Assembly (NCBI GenBank): GCA_050084985.1
Contig: JBITNC010000002.1
Location: forward strand, 13,330,001 to 13,394,000
Length of the DNA stretch: 64,000 nucleotides
Reading direction: 5' to 3'
Origin: Nageia nagi
Lineage: Eukaryota; Pinophyta
Positions within the stretch are counted from its first letter, which is position 1, and the number at the start of each line of letters is the position of its first letter. Shown here piece after piece: positions 15,001 through 30,000 of this stretch. Made by a program: the position numbers and the translations under genes. The notes under the pieces are model-generated. The model was not told where the DNA came from. It made no database searches and saw only the letters and a program-made list of their open reading frames with translations.

Positions 15001-18000
15001 AGGAATATCAAAGGATTAAAAATTGGAAACTCGAAACTCTTGAAGGAAGTCAAATACGGAGATATCGAGATCCTTACTTAGATAGACAAGAAGCAAGGGA
15101 TAAAGAGGTAGCCATTTTGTTACAAAAGAAGAGGGATAAAGAGCTAGAATTACAAAGATTATATGATAAACAAAAGCAAGATTCTATTAAAAGTTGGGTG
15201 GAACAAACTCAAAAGCAAATGAAACAACCTGATTACAAAGGAAGAGAGTTATACAGAAAAAGTATATACCAAGAACCTCCTAAAATCCCTAGTTCACGAC
15301 ATCAGTCACCTCTTAAAATATTGCCCCCACCACCATCGGAGTTTCCTTCTGACTATGAGTCTCACATGTCAAGATCCATCTTAGAAAAGGATCCGAATAT
15401 TTGAAGACATCATAGACATACTCAAGGTCGAAGAACTGATAAGGAATTAGAAGACTTTTTGAAGGATTTCGTGAATTGAGAGATGAATGTTCAAGGGCTT
15501 AAGAAGTTAAATTATAAAAACATTTGTAATGAGCCTATTCATCCAAGTGTTCCGAAAAAGAAATTACCTTATAGGTTTGAACTTCCTAAAATAGAACCAT
15601 TTAAAGGAAGAGAAGATCCCAAAGAACACTTGAGAAAATTCGCATTTTCTAGTTATCAGATAGCCAATGATGACTCATTGATGTTACGTATGTTCCCTAT
15701 GATGCTTGCAGGTCAAGCTTTGGATTGGTATAATGGTTTACCTATACATAGTTTATATACGTTCGAACAATTGGCTGATCAATTTCTTGAGCACTTTAGA
15801 ATCAATATTAAAGAAAAATTATCCATTATGGATCTTACAAGATTACAACAATTTTTCGATGAAACTATACAAGATTACATCTCAAGATGGCAGGCTATAC
15901 TTACTAGTATGCCTTATACAATACCACAAGAAGAATTGGTTAAATTATTTAGTCAAATTTGTCTAAGACTAATAGCTAGTGTTCTCCAAATTCAACAACA
16001 TAAGACTTTTGAAGAAGCTATTGCACAAGCAGTAGTTATAGAAAGAGTTAAAATTCAAGATGGAGAACTGAAACTCAAGAAGAAGGAATACAAGAAGGGC
16101 AATCAACATGAGAATACTAGTAAACAACCACAAAGTAATCAAATAGCTATGACGGAAGATTCTGGTCAAGCTCCAAAAATCAAAGAAAATGTTGAACCTA
16201 AGCCTAAGAGAAATTTTACCCCATTATCAGAACCATTATCTGAAATACTTAAAAAATTATGTGATAATGGTATGATTACATTACCTGAAATAAAACCGGA
16301 GAATCCTGGTGCTAAAGGGAAAAAATGGTATAGAGAGAATGAATTTTGTGCTTATCATAGACAAAAGGGACATAAGACAAATAGATGTCGAACTTTACAG
16401 CATAAAATTCAAGACTTGATAGATGGTGGGAAAATAGATGTGGATAATCTAGTTGTGCCTCCGAATCAAAATTTAGGGATATATCAAAATCCCTTACCTT
16501 TACATCAGGCTAATAATGTGGCGATTATCCCAAATCAAATGAACTATACATGCAATGATAAGGATACACCATTTATAGGGACTATAGATGATTCAATACA
16601 CATGATTGGTATAGCTACAAGAGCACAACAATATCAAGATAAACAAGATAACCCACAAAAAAATCAATCGATATCAAATCCAATTAATATTCAACCTATA
16701 CCTCCTCCACAGCAACCTAAGGTTTCGATAAAGGGTGCTCTTCAATGACAATTAAAGATGTCTCTGGTTAAGATGACTTTATTTGAGCTATTACAATAGT
16801 CTGGGAGTTATAGGGAAGCTATGAATCAAATTCTACAAGAAATTCAAGTGGATATTAACAACCTTGATAATTTTATTTCAATAGTTGAAAGTTTGAAGAT
16901 ATCTCAACAACCTAGTATTACCTTCTACGAACAAGAAAAATTAAAAAATGATGGACAAGGCGAACTTGATCCACCTTTACATATAATGGGTAAAGTAGAT
17001 GGGAAATTGTTTAAAAGAATTCTGATAGATGAAGGGTCAGCTATAAATATAATCTCAAAGGCCACATATAAAAATTTGAATTTGTTAGATTCGCTTATCT
17101 TAGCCCCTTCTTTACAAATTAGGGCGTTTAATGATGCAGTATGTTCAACTTTGGGATCAATTGTGCTACCGATTACAGTAGGGCTAAGACCGTGCAAACT
17201 ATATTACATATAATTGAAGGAAACATCATACAATACAACGTTATTTTAGGACGTCCATGGATTAGAGAAATGCAATGTGTCCCATCAACTTACCATGGAT
17301 GTTTAAAATACATCTACAAAGATAAAGTTCATTGTGTGTTTAAAGATCCAGACCCTTATTCGCATTGTAATTTAATTTTGGATCCAAGTAAAGTGACATT
17401 ACTGTCTCCTAACTTATCAACCATATCGATGAACAAAAATACAAATCAATCTGAAGTCATAAAAGGAAAAAGTGATATAGTCATACAGGATAGAGATGCT
17501 TGGGAAAGGGTTGCTAAGACTTTAGACGAAAAATATGGAGCTTCTTCATCAAAACAAGTGAATACTACATCTGATAATGACTCATCTAGTGTATATCCAG
17601 TGAAAGTTAAATTAATGGATTTAGGGATGGGAGAATATGATGTAGATGATGTGGTATTTAATATACCATCATTACAAGAAGTGGGTAAAGCATCTGAATC
17701 ACCTAGTGTGATTGGACAAATAGTACCTTTAGGGGAAGTACCTAATCAGACCATGTTTATCTATGTAGGAATAGTAGATCCAATGTCAACAATACCCAAT
17801 CAAACTTATGAAGGAAATTTCGATAATGATATGAAATATTTATCACCTTGTTCAAGAACATTTGTCTTAAACTATTTTAACAAATGTAATTGGCAAGGAC
17901 GAGGATTGGGTCGGTATGAACAAGGTCCATGAGACATAATTGAATTACAATATCAATATCCCATTGATAAAAGGGGATTAGTTTATCAAAATGAATGTAA

Positions 18001-21000
18001 AATTCTTGCTAAATTAGAAAATTCAGAAGAAGAGAATTTGGATTATAATGAAGAGATTTTAGAGAAAGAATCCATAGTACAAGAAAGTATTGATATAAGA
18101 GAAGAATAGTTAAGTGAAATGGATGTCTTAGAAGGGGTCAAAGTGCTCTTCATAAAAAATACTGAGCCATCCCGGAACCATTCATGCTCACCAAGTGATA
18201 TACAAGAAAAAATAAATAGAAATGTCAAATCATCAATCAGTCCATGTTTCGATATACCATCAGTAAATATGGCTATAATAAAAGAGAATGATGTTGAAGA
18301 TCAAAATAGTGAACAAATAGATGAAGCCAACGAAAATCATAATTTAATCAAAATAATAGCCGATACTCCTATAGATGAAATAATTGCTGATTTTTCTCTT
18401 ATATCATCCAATCCTTTGGTACACGAATTCAAAAATGTAGATTACATATTTGATTCCTATAAAGATCAAGTATGCACGAATGAGCAAATTCAAGAATGTG
18501 ATGAAGAATATAGCATTACGATAATGGTTGGATACCGGTACCGAATCAATTAGAAGAAGGGTCGCATATGCTTACTGAAAAGGTCTTAGAAATAAATATC
18601 AGTAATGATTCTTAGCATCCTAAAATAATTCAATTAGGAGAAAATCTCACAAAAACTGAACAAGAAGAGATTATAACCTTATTAAAAGAACGAGAAAAAG
18701 TATTCGCATGGTCATATGCGGACATGCCTGGAATAGACCCTAAACTAGTAGTGCATAATTTAACCTTAAAGTCTGATGCTAAACCGGTTAAACAGAAATT
18801 ACGTAAAATGCATCCTACTATAGCATTAATGGTAAAAGAAGAACTTCAAAAATTATTAGAAGCCAAGTTTATACAACCTATAGATTATTCAGATTGGATA
18901 TCTAACATGGTACCTGTGAAAAAACCAAGTGGAAAAATATGAATATGCACAAATTTTCGTGATCTTAACAAAGCTTGTCCCAAAGATGATTTCCCTCTAC
19001 CTAACATTGATAGCTTGGTAGATTCGATAGCAGGACATGATATGCTATCATTGATGGACGGCTTTTCTGGTTATAATCAAATAAAAATAGCTCCTGAAGA
19101 TCAACATAAAATAGCTTTTATAACTCTGTGGGGTATCTTTTGTTATAAAGTTATGCCTTTTGGATTAAAGAATGCCGGGGCAACTTATCAAAGGGCTATG
19201 ACTTATATATTCCATGATTATATGCACGACATAGTAGAATATTATGTTGATGATTTGTTGGTTAGATCCAAACATCGAATAGATCATGGAAAAGACCTAA
19301 TTAAAGTCTTGGACATATTATTAGAACATAAAGTAAGATTAAATCCAAAAAAGTGTGTTTTTGATGTAACTTCATGAAAATTATTAGGATTTATTGTGTC
19401 TCGATGAGGAATTGAAATAGATCCTAATAAAGTGAAGGCGGTTGTAGATATGCCACCTCCTGCAAATCTTAAACAATTATAGAGTTTACAGGGTAAGTTA
19501 CAAGCCATCAGGAGGTTTATAGCTCAACTTTCGGATAAATGCAAACCGTTTACAAAACTATTAAAAAAGGGGACAGAATATCATTGGGGTAAAGAGCAAC
19601 AAGATGCCTTCAAGGAAATTAAAAGATATTTATTATCTCCTCCTATGTTAAGTCCACCTAGAAAAGATATACCCTTTTTGTTATATGTTTCTGCTACTGA
19701 AACTGCCTTAGGAACAATGCTTGCTCAGAAGAATGAATATAATAAAGAGCAAGCTATATATTACCTGAGTAGAACACTTGTGAGTTATGAGATTAAATAC
19801 ATATATTTGGAAAAATTATGTCTTGCTATCATTTTCGCTACTAAAAAGCTCCGACATTACATGCTTAATCATACAATGTATGTCATCTTTAAAGTGGACC
19901 CCTTGAAATATATGATGAATAAAACCTATCAAAATTCAAGAACTGCAAAGTGGATAATGCACCTAACAGAATTTCATTTGCATTTTATTGGACAAAAATC
20001 AATAAAAGGATAAGTAATTGCTGACTATCTCGCTGATGCTCCATTACAAGATAATAAACCACTTGTCATTGAATTACCCGATGATGGGATATTTCAACTA
20101 GATGAAATAGAAATACCTGTAGAACTCGAAGACGAGTGGGATATGACAATACACTTTGATGGTTCTCGATGTGAACAAGGTGGTGGAGCAGGTGTTGTAT
20201 TTATAACACCTAAAGGAATCCCTATACCGTATTCATTTAAAATTAAATTTCCTTGTACTAATAATAATGTGGAATACGAAGCTTTGATATTAGCATTGAA
20301 AACTGCTATTAAATTAAAACTCAAAAGAATTAAGATTATTAGAGATTCTTTACTCATCGTAAATCAAGTGAAAGGAATCTATCAATGTAGAGAACCTTTA
20401 CTTCAAAAGTATAAAGCGTTAGTTGAGGAATTATTCAAATCTTTTGATCAATTTAGTATAGAAGCGGCATCGAGATCATCTAATAGATTCGCAGATGCTA
20501 TGGCTTCTATTGGATCTCTTATCCTAGAAGATCCTAAAAAATCCTTAATTCAATTTGAAATAATTCAATTGTCTCAATCATCATTACAACAAGAAGATGA
20601 AGAACAAAGTGTATTAAATATTGACGTAATGGATAAAGATAATTGGTACCAGGAATTGATAGACTTTTTAAAATTTGGAACTCTTCCTGTAAACCTTAAT
20701 AAATCATCATGACAAGCATTTAAAATTAAAGCAGCTAAATATTGTTTGATAGGGGATATCTTGCATCGATGAAATTTAAATGGTATATTACTTAGATGTC
20801 TTGAATGGAATGATAGTAAAAAAGCTATATCCTCTGTCCATGATGGAGTATGTGGAGGACATTTTAATGGCATTGCAATTGTAAAGCGATTAATACGGAT
20901 GGGGTATTATTGGCCTACTATGGAAAAGGATTATTGTGAATATGTTAAAAAGTGCTTTAAATGTCAACAATACTCTCATTTATTTTCACAACCGTCTCAA

Positions 21001-24000
21001 GAGCTACATCCTGTACAATCACTTTGGCCATTCTCTAAATGGGCCTTAGATTTAATAGGACAAATTGCACCTACATCCTCTAGTGGGCACAAGTTCATTA
21101 TTACAACAACTGAATATTTTACTAAATGGGTAGAGGCTATTCTCATGACTTCCACTAAGGGTGCACGAATCGTTGAGTTTATAGAAAATTATATTATATG
21201 TAGATTCGGTATACCAAACCAATTAATTATGGATAATGGAAAGAATTTTAAAAATAAGGATGTAAAATGTATATGTGACAAGTATAAATTAAATAAAGTT
21301 TTTCCACTCCTTATTATCCACAAGGTAATGGACAGGCAGAAGCTACTAACAAAAATATTCGAAACATCTTAGCAAAAATAGTAAATGATTCTCATAAAGA
21401 TTGGCATATGCAAATACCGAAAGCCTTATGGGCTTATCGTACCAGTGTATGCACTCCCATTGGGGCAATGTCATTCTCTTTAGTTTATGGAACAGAAGCC
21501 ATCCTACCCATAGAGCTTGAGATACCATCCCTTAGAGTAAATCTAAGTGAGCAAAATGCTGACGAGGAAGCAAGACAAACTCGCTTAGATTAGTTATTGC
21601 TTTTAGATGAAAAATGTATTAATGCTTTAGAGCACATGCGTGTTTATCAGAGGAGGATAAAACAAGCTTTTGATAAAAGGGCTTTAATTCGTGAATTCAA
21701 AATAGGTGATTTGGTCTTAAAAGAAAATCAACAAACTTCACGACTAGAATGACAGCTTAGAGACAAGTTTGCTCCAAATTGGTTAGGATCGTACATCAGT
21801 AAGAAAAAATTTGGTAAGGGAACTTATCATTTATCAGATTTAGAAGGAAATGAAGAGTGTGAACCTATAAATATCATGCATCTCTGACCCTTCTATACAT
21901 AAAAAGGGAAAAGTGTATATTAGTTTTCCTTTGTTTTATTTTATTATTAAAACAATAAATAAATAAAAATATTAATATTTGTCAAGTGTTAATGATTAAA
22001 ATAGAAAGATGAATTGGCAAAGGAATCTGCTGAAGGTAGCTTCATGCAACCACAAGTACGATTTCCACCGCCTAGATATTCACGTGACTTCGCATTAACA
22101 TATTTGAAACATAACTTTGATATGGATCTCTTGAATTATTTATGGTTGACTATTGATGAGCAATATGAAAGAACATATAATATGTTTTATGGTAGGAATA
22201 CTGGTTGGGAAGTCACTTTCTTTGGATATGAAGCCTGTATTAATTTAGGCCCACAAATTTATTTCACACATATGGAACGAATATTACAAGAAATAATGGC
22301 TTTTTGTCTACAATGGCCTTATGGAAGGCCGAGTATCAACATAAGGTGTCAATTAACAAAGCCTTCACTCCTTTTAGCTAGGATGAACTACGTTGAACAA
22401 TTAACTAAAAACCTGGAATGGATGGATGAACTTTTAATGATAAATCAAATAAATAAATTTCTTGTAATATTATTTCTTGTAATACGATGGATGAACTACG
22501 TTGAAGAATTAATAAATTTTCGTTGCCTTCACTCCTTTTAGTTAATAAATTTCTTGTTCAACGTAGTTCATCCTAGCTAATATTATTTTTAGTTAATAAA
22601 TTTCTTGTAATACGATGGATGAACTTTTAATGATAAATCAAAGAAATAATAGACAAATTCACAGATTTTCTCGCATGCAAATGCGACATACAATATGGCA
22701 ACGAAAATTAGAGAAAAAGCAAGCTTGTCGTATTGATGAACTTATAACGATAAATCAAATAAGAGTTAGAAATGAGATTATTGAAAAACTATCAAAAGGA
22801 CATAAAGTACAAAATAATGGAAATTATCTTCCTGGGTTCAAAAGTAGGTATGACAAAGATCTGTTTATGAAAGTCATTCGTAACATTCCTACTTCTTTAT
22901 ATTCAAACATCTTTTCCATGCCTATTGAAATTTAGCAAAAATTAGCCTTGACATTTTATGATACATGCGAATCTTACAGTTGGGATGTCAAAGTCAATGG
23001 ATATCAAGCTATTGTTTGTATTGATGCATTTGAACTATGGTGTTCTCCTAAATCAGAATATGATCTAATGATATATTTCTATCTCCTATGGCCCATAGAA
23101 AAGCCTAAAATCATAATTGATTGTACTTACAACCGGACTTTAAGATATCAAGGGCGAATCGTTTTAATCACCCAAACTATGACTTTCGAATACTTAGATT
23201 ATTGTATTCTCGAAATTTGTCATAATCAAGTGATATTAGATTTTAGTTTTTTGTTTAGTTCAACACATTGCTCATTTAATCCTGAGGTAGTTCAAACTCG
23301 ATTTGAACGCATCCTGAATAGATTCCCGAGAAAAACTATAAAAACCTAAAAATATATATATATATATATATATATAGAAAAATTATAAAATCCTAAAAAT
23401 TTGAAAAATATAAAATACATAAAAATTATAAAATTATAAAATCTACCTAGATGGAAACATCTAGAGGTCACTTGGCAATAAGGTGCCCTGCCCTTGTATG
23501 ATGTGAGTATATGTTGTATGTCATTGTAAAAGTGGTTATCCCATAAATGTGTAATGTGTGAAAAGGTCATTTTAGAATAATCTCCTTGTTATCACCACAT
23601 TCACTTTGTCTTTTCTTTTATAAAGAAATAATATACCATAGATGATAGAAAAACGTAAAGTTTGTGTTTGAGGGAAAATCCATAAACTCCAAACACTTAT
23701 AACATTAAAAATTTCGAAGAGAATTTGAATGAAATCATTCTAAGAGACATTAAGAGTGAAAGTTATGTGTCTATCCTATTATTCGCTTCATCTCGAACCC
23801 AAGAATCATTTGATAGTAAAAAAAAAAAAAAAAAAAGAAGAGAGAAGAAAGAGAAAAGAGATGACAAAAAAAAAGAGAAAAAGTGCTATAAAGATTCTTG
23901 GGTTATATTGAGATCAAAGGGTTAATCCTCATCGGGGCTATGGATGCCTATCTGGCAATGGGGCATACCTTACGAGTGGTGATATGTCCATTTTGGTTAG

Positions 24001-27000
24001 TGACCTTCTTTCCTATGGACCTCTATACGTTTCATATGGATAGACTAGCTTATTAATGTCTCTAGGATATTTCATCTCAAATGATCTAAGAAGGGAAATG
24101 AATCTCACTGCACACACTGGAGTTTTTAGATTCTCTTATCAACATATAACAATATTGTTTGATATCATCTTAGGTTATTAGATCTGGAAATAAAGAAAGA
24201 TAAGGTAGATGTTGTAATAACTTGGTCGTTAAGCTAAAATCACCTAATCTGTTGTCATAAGTTGCATGTTGTTTATGTTTAGAACCACTTGTGTCATTTT
24301 GTTAAATCATTCAAGATTATCATTACCTTTGAACATTATTAAAATTGCTTTTCTTTGGAAAGGATAAGAATGATTATTTATTGTTCCCCTGACCAAGATA
24401 AAGTTAATGTTCATATGCATCCATTAGGTCACTATTGTGTCATGTCAATTCATTTTACTATCATCCATTACCTTTGAACATTATTAAATTTGCTTTTCTT
24501 TGGAAAGGATAATAATGATTATTTATTATTCCCCTGACCAAGATAAAGTTAATGTTCATATGTATCCATAAGTCATTAGTTTGTCATGTCATTATGTCTA
24601 TTGTAAAATTGCCAAGTGCGGAAAATGATGCATCTGATTCCATGAAAATATAATAAAATTATGTCCTTAAATAACTTATCTTAGATTCATTTATTCATTT
24701 GTACTTATTATTAAACTACTTTTGAGGATCGATAACATCATCAAATTAATTTGTTGATATATATTTTATCATCATAAATTATAAAAAGATAGCCTCAAAA
24801 TTATACATCATACATTCCACAGTCAAAATCATACATCATACATTTTGAGATTACATCTATCATTAACATCCATTCATCATCAAGTAATTAAAATATGATT
24901 ATGAGCTACCTAACATCACATCATACCCATCCACATATAAAATGAAAGTCATCATAACATCATATATCATACAATGAATATCAAAGATCCATCTATACAT
25001 CATAACAGTCCAACAAATGGTCATTCTAACATCATCATCAAATAAAACTACATGGGTACAATAAGCATATAGAAAGATAACACCATGAAAAGAATATCCT
25101 CATGGACTGCCCCAACCACTGCCTGGTCTGCTAGGACTGCTAGGTCATCTCTGCCATCTATTAGTATCTCTGATGCTTTGACCTGAAGGAGTAGTACCTA
25201 TAGATCCTGTAGGACTACCCGGACGCTGAGCCTCTCGTAACTTGACTGAACCAACAACCCCTAAGGGAGATGCCCAAGGTGTACCACTCCTGCTAGAAAG
25301 ACCTTGAGACCTCTGGGTCCTGCTAGGTGATCTAACCATGCCCCGTACACTGCTACCTACCTGATAAGCTGAGATGTCTATAGGTATATAACTATTTGGA
25401 GGTATAGGATACTGAGCCCCCAAAGTAAAAGTTGGAACACTTGTCAGCCATGACTATACTATACTGCTATAAAAATCTTACTACTAATAAATACCATGGT
25501 AGACAACTGAAGGCTCACCCCTAAAGGTTGATGCTACATCGAACTGATGGGCCTAAATTCCTTGTAGAGAAGAATGGGCCTCATCTCTCTCATGTTTATA
25601 CCTATCCTGCTTAGCCCTGTATCTGTACATACGTGAGTGAACCTGTGCTAACTAGTGTCTCAGCTCATAAATGTCTCCTAGTAAAGTATCCATGCTAGGT
25701 ACCTAAGTAGTAGGAGCCTCCTCGACTCCACACATACCCTCTGGGGTAGCTCTGTCCTCACCAACACCCATAGCCTCCTCAGGATCCAACTCCTTAGGAG
25801 CATCCACCATGACCTCCTCACCAGCAGCCTCAGCTCTTATGGTCATCGCTCCTATAGGCTCCTTGCCTACCTCTCCCTCTGCTACTGATGCAGCTGGCTC
25901 ATCGGTAACATCGATGCGCTGATGCATGCATCGACCCTCTATACCATCATCTCCCTCCTCCCACCAGGCTCTGAAAGCCTCAGACACTCCTACATCATCC
26001 TCTCCAATGTTATCCTCTAATGGTCTCTCCTCTTGAGTAGGATCAGGCTCTGCATAAACTAGTGGCTGTACACCCTCAGCTGGAATAGTACCCTCCCTCT
26101 AGTACGGCACTGCTGGGGCAGGCACATCCTAAATCAAACTAAACTGATGGTGCACCCGCTCAAAATGAAAGTACTCTAGAAAATCTACCCTACGACCACT
26201 CAGAACACGTGGCTACCGGATGCCAGTAAGCTCAGCTGCGAGCTCTCTCCATACAGGATATGAGCGGTAAGGTCTAAATCTCACTTGATCAGGAATCAAG
26301 TGACTAAGCATGTGACGGTAATAGCCCACATCTCAATGAACTCCATCTGATGGGTGAACATAATAGTCCTCATGCCATTTGACTATACCAGCCACATAAT
26401 CCGAGCGACTATCAAATCTAGGCATCGGTAATACTGAAGGACGAGCCATAGCAATATGCTCGTAGGCCCATGCCTATAATGTAAAAATGACTGATAAAGA
26501 GGCCCTATGTCCCTATGAATAGAAAAATAACTCTCTATAAATTTGGGCCAATAATGTGGGTGCCTAAGCGTACACTGTGCTGTGTCGTATCATATCTGCA
26601 ATGATAGGCAACAACGACCACGAAAACCTCTCGCTGCCAGTATCAAGGAGAGCATAGCACTGAACTAATCCCATCAAATATGAAAATTGGATCATCCTCT
26701 ACTGATCCTCTAGCCAATATTGATAATATCTGATGCCCCCTAAAATAATCTCAGAAATAATAGTGTCAACTCGATCAGCTCCATACAAATAAGAAATGGT
26801 AGGTAAAGCTCCTACTCTATCAACTACAGGTAAAATCCTCCGTTCATGAATGGAGAGTCTATATAATCTATGTATATCCTCTACCCTAACAGTCATCTCC
26901 CTTGTTAGAAAATGAAAAGTGCATGTAACTGCATCCCATCTCTTTAATAATGCAGCTAATAAAGGATAGTCCCAATGAATGCGACCCATGTATGGGCCCA

Positions 27001-30000
27001 CTCCAAAACCAATGGACCTGAAAAAGGTATGATCGGTAGGATCCAGAAAATCTCTACCCTCCTGTAAAATTGAGGGATATCTGCCTCGAGGCTCAAAAAC
27101 ATCTCGAACCTGTATAATGTTAAAATTCAGTCAAAAAAAAAAGAAAAAAAGAAAAAAAAAGGAAAAAATGGTGTTTCATAATGAAACATCGATGTTTGTA
27201 TCCTCAACACTCGATTGCTAGCATTTGACCTTCAAACATTGGTGTTTCTATTAGCCGCTCGGCTCAGGTCGGTGACCGCGGTGGAAACATGAAAAATTTC
27301 ATAAAAAACACAAATAAAAACCTAATCTATAAAGTTTATCCTATACAAATGACCAAAATAGTTTTTTAATAACATTCACGGTTGCAATTTTTAAATTAAA
27401 TAGGTAAATTACAAGCTATAAACAAAAAATAGAAAAGAAGGTTAGTACAAAACCCTACCTCTTCTCGGATAGGTCGAGAATGTCCAGTGGGGCGTCTACG
27501 TGGAGGCATGTTGAATATGGTGAATATCAACGGCTGGAAATCGATGAGTCAGCAATGATAAACGGTGTTGGCAGACCATGAAAGGGATAGCTAAGAAACT
27601 TATGAGAAAAGGACAAAAATTTTCTTTTTTCAAAGACTGGTGACCTGAATACGAACATCGACGACTGTTACTAAACACCGGTGACTTAAAGATGAACGTC
27701 GATGATCGAAGCTAAACGTCGGTGACTAGAAGTAAAACATCGCATTTGGAAATAGCCTTGAGAACATTAAATTTTTCTCAAGGATAGCCTTAAATTGGTC
27801 AAGAAAATCAAATAATGATAAAATGTGATGTATCTTTGTTACATGAGATCATCTTGAAACCCTGTTGTCGAGACAAAAGACAACACCATCAAAACTCATA
27901 TACTAAGGAAGGCTTATACGGTACATGTGTGCTTAGACATAAAATGACATAACAGAAATGTCATGCAATTGTCACACAAGCTCAACACATTGTCATACCG
28001 AAAATAGTTACTTCTAAGGTATATGCAAACTTGTTTTCAAAATTACATCAAATGTAAAAAGAAAACACATTTTATCATAATTTGATAAATCAAAAGTTTG
28101 ATTCACCTAAGAAATTGAGTCAAAACTTACATCGTAAAAAGGCAACAACAAACAGTCAAGCAACAAAGCTTCCCATTCTATATTTTTGAAATCATCAATC
28201 AAATTTTTCGGTTGATAATTTCAAAAAGGGGCAAAATGTAGACACCTAAAAATGTCCCTCGTTAACTAAGTAAACATTAGAATAATCATAACTCGGTGTG
28301 ACAACATAAAATAGGTTTAGAAACTCTATTATTAGATAGCTCTCATCGAGTGTATGCAAAATGAATGGTCATATGACCCCTTTTTGATGAAATTTGACTT
28401 TTAGGCGGTCATTTTAATATAATTAACCAGTCGTCGGTGTTCTATATCAAACATCGGCATTTTTAGGCGATCGTCAGCGTTCGACATACAAATGCCAATG
28501 ACTCTGCAATAGTCGAACAAAAATCAAAAAAGGTAGTTGGAACGCTTCATCTCCCATGATGAGGTGGATAGAGGACGTCAGTTACGACTTACGATGGCTC
28601 TTCACTTCCCCTTTCCAGCCTTGGAACGTCTCACCTAAAAATCTATAAATACAAGCTAATACAAAGCAATATAAACCTAATTGACCCTAATTGAACCCAA
28701 TTTTGAAGTAGGGTAATGCTGCCAAAATCTTATGAACTCATTCCTTTTATTGTTTAATGCTAGTTTCATTTTAATACAATGTTACACATAGATGCTTTGA
28801 TGTTGTTGTCTTTTGCATGTGTGTAGGATTTACAGGTTGCTCATATCAAGGGAAGAAGCAAGCAACTCAAAAACAATGAAGATTTAATACTCTTTATTTT
28901 GGCACATAGCATTTGTAAAAGTCCCTTCTAAGGGCAAATTGTAGTTTGAACTGAGATTGAATATCATTTTGCAATTACAACATGTTTATCTATGTTATAT
29001 AATTTGAGGTTCAATGAAGATTGAAGAGTAATTTTTATTTTATGTTATTCTACATTCCAGCTCAATTTTCATTGCAACACATTCAATATCTTATTCTTGA
29101 ACATAATTAAATAGAATATAATCACTAAGTAAAGGAATAACATCTACACTTATCTTGATGTTCCATTTCAAGTTTTTTCATTTTCTTAGAGATTGTAAAT
29201 TTGGTTGAATACCCATAAATTTTCTAATAAGATATTTCATCTTGGTTTCATCTATTTTTTAGATATTTCCTTTGGAAGAATAATCCTTGACATGTCATAT
29301 TCAACCCTATCCTTCTAGATAATCACTAGTATATCAAATTTTAATAATTTGAAACTTGATTCAAGATTTTCCTAGATTCCTTTGACTTACCCATTTATGG
29401 GTTCTCTAAGGGAAATAAGTAGAAGGTTTTTCAAATCTAATACTCTTATGGACAAATAAAAATAGATGAGCATTTTAAATTACCTTATACCACAAGCACT
29501 GTTTCCTCTCAAATTCTCAAATCTAAATCATCCTACTCACCCACTGACAACTTGCTCACCTGTTCAATCTATCATTTATTTTTGTTCTTTATTATTTATT
29601 TGATATTTATTATAATTTAATTTATAGGACTAATTTTAAATCTCAAGAATCATTATGGGTGAAAGGAATCAAATACTTAATGAAATATATTGAAAAGAAT
29701 ATATTTGTGAAGAAGAATTTAAATCTAGTTGAGGATTTAGTTGCTTTAGATGATGCTATAAATAATACGTTCAAATAAATAAGCATAAAAACCTCATAGA
29801 TATGTTAGATCTTACTATTATTCAAGGAAGTATCAATATAATATATAGTTACTATTACAACAATGGGATTTGATTGCGTAAACTCTATTTGATTACTGAA
29901 TCCATGGTGGAGAAAATTTTAGAGCTAAAAATACAAGGAGAGGATTAATCACACATTATACAGGTAAGACATGCAATTTCCTATGATTCCATTATCATAT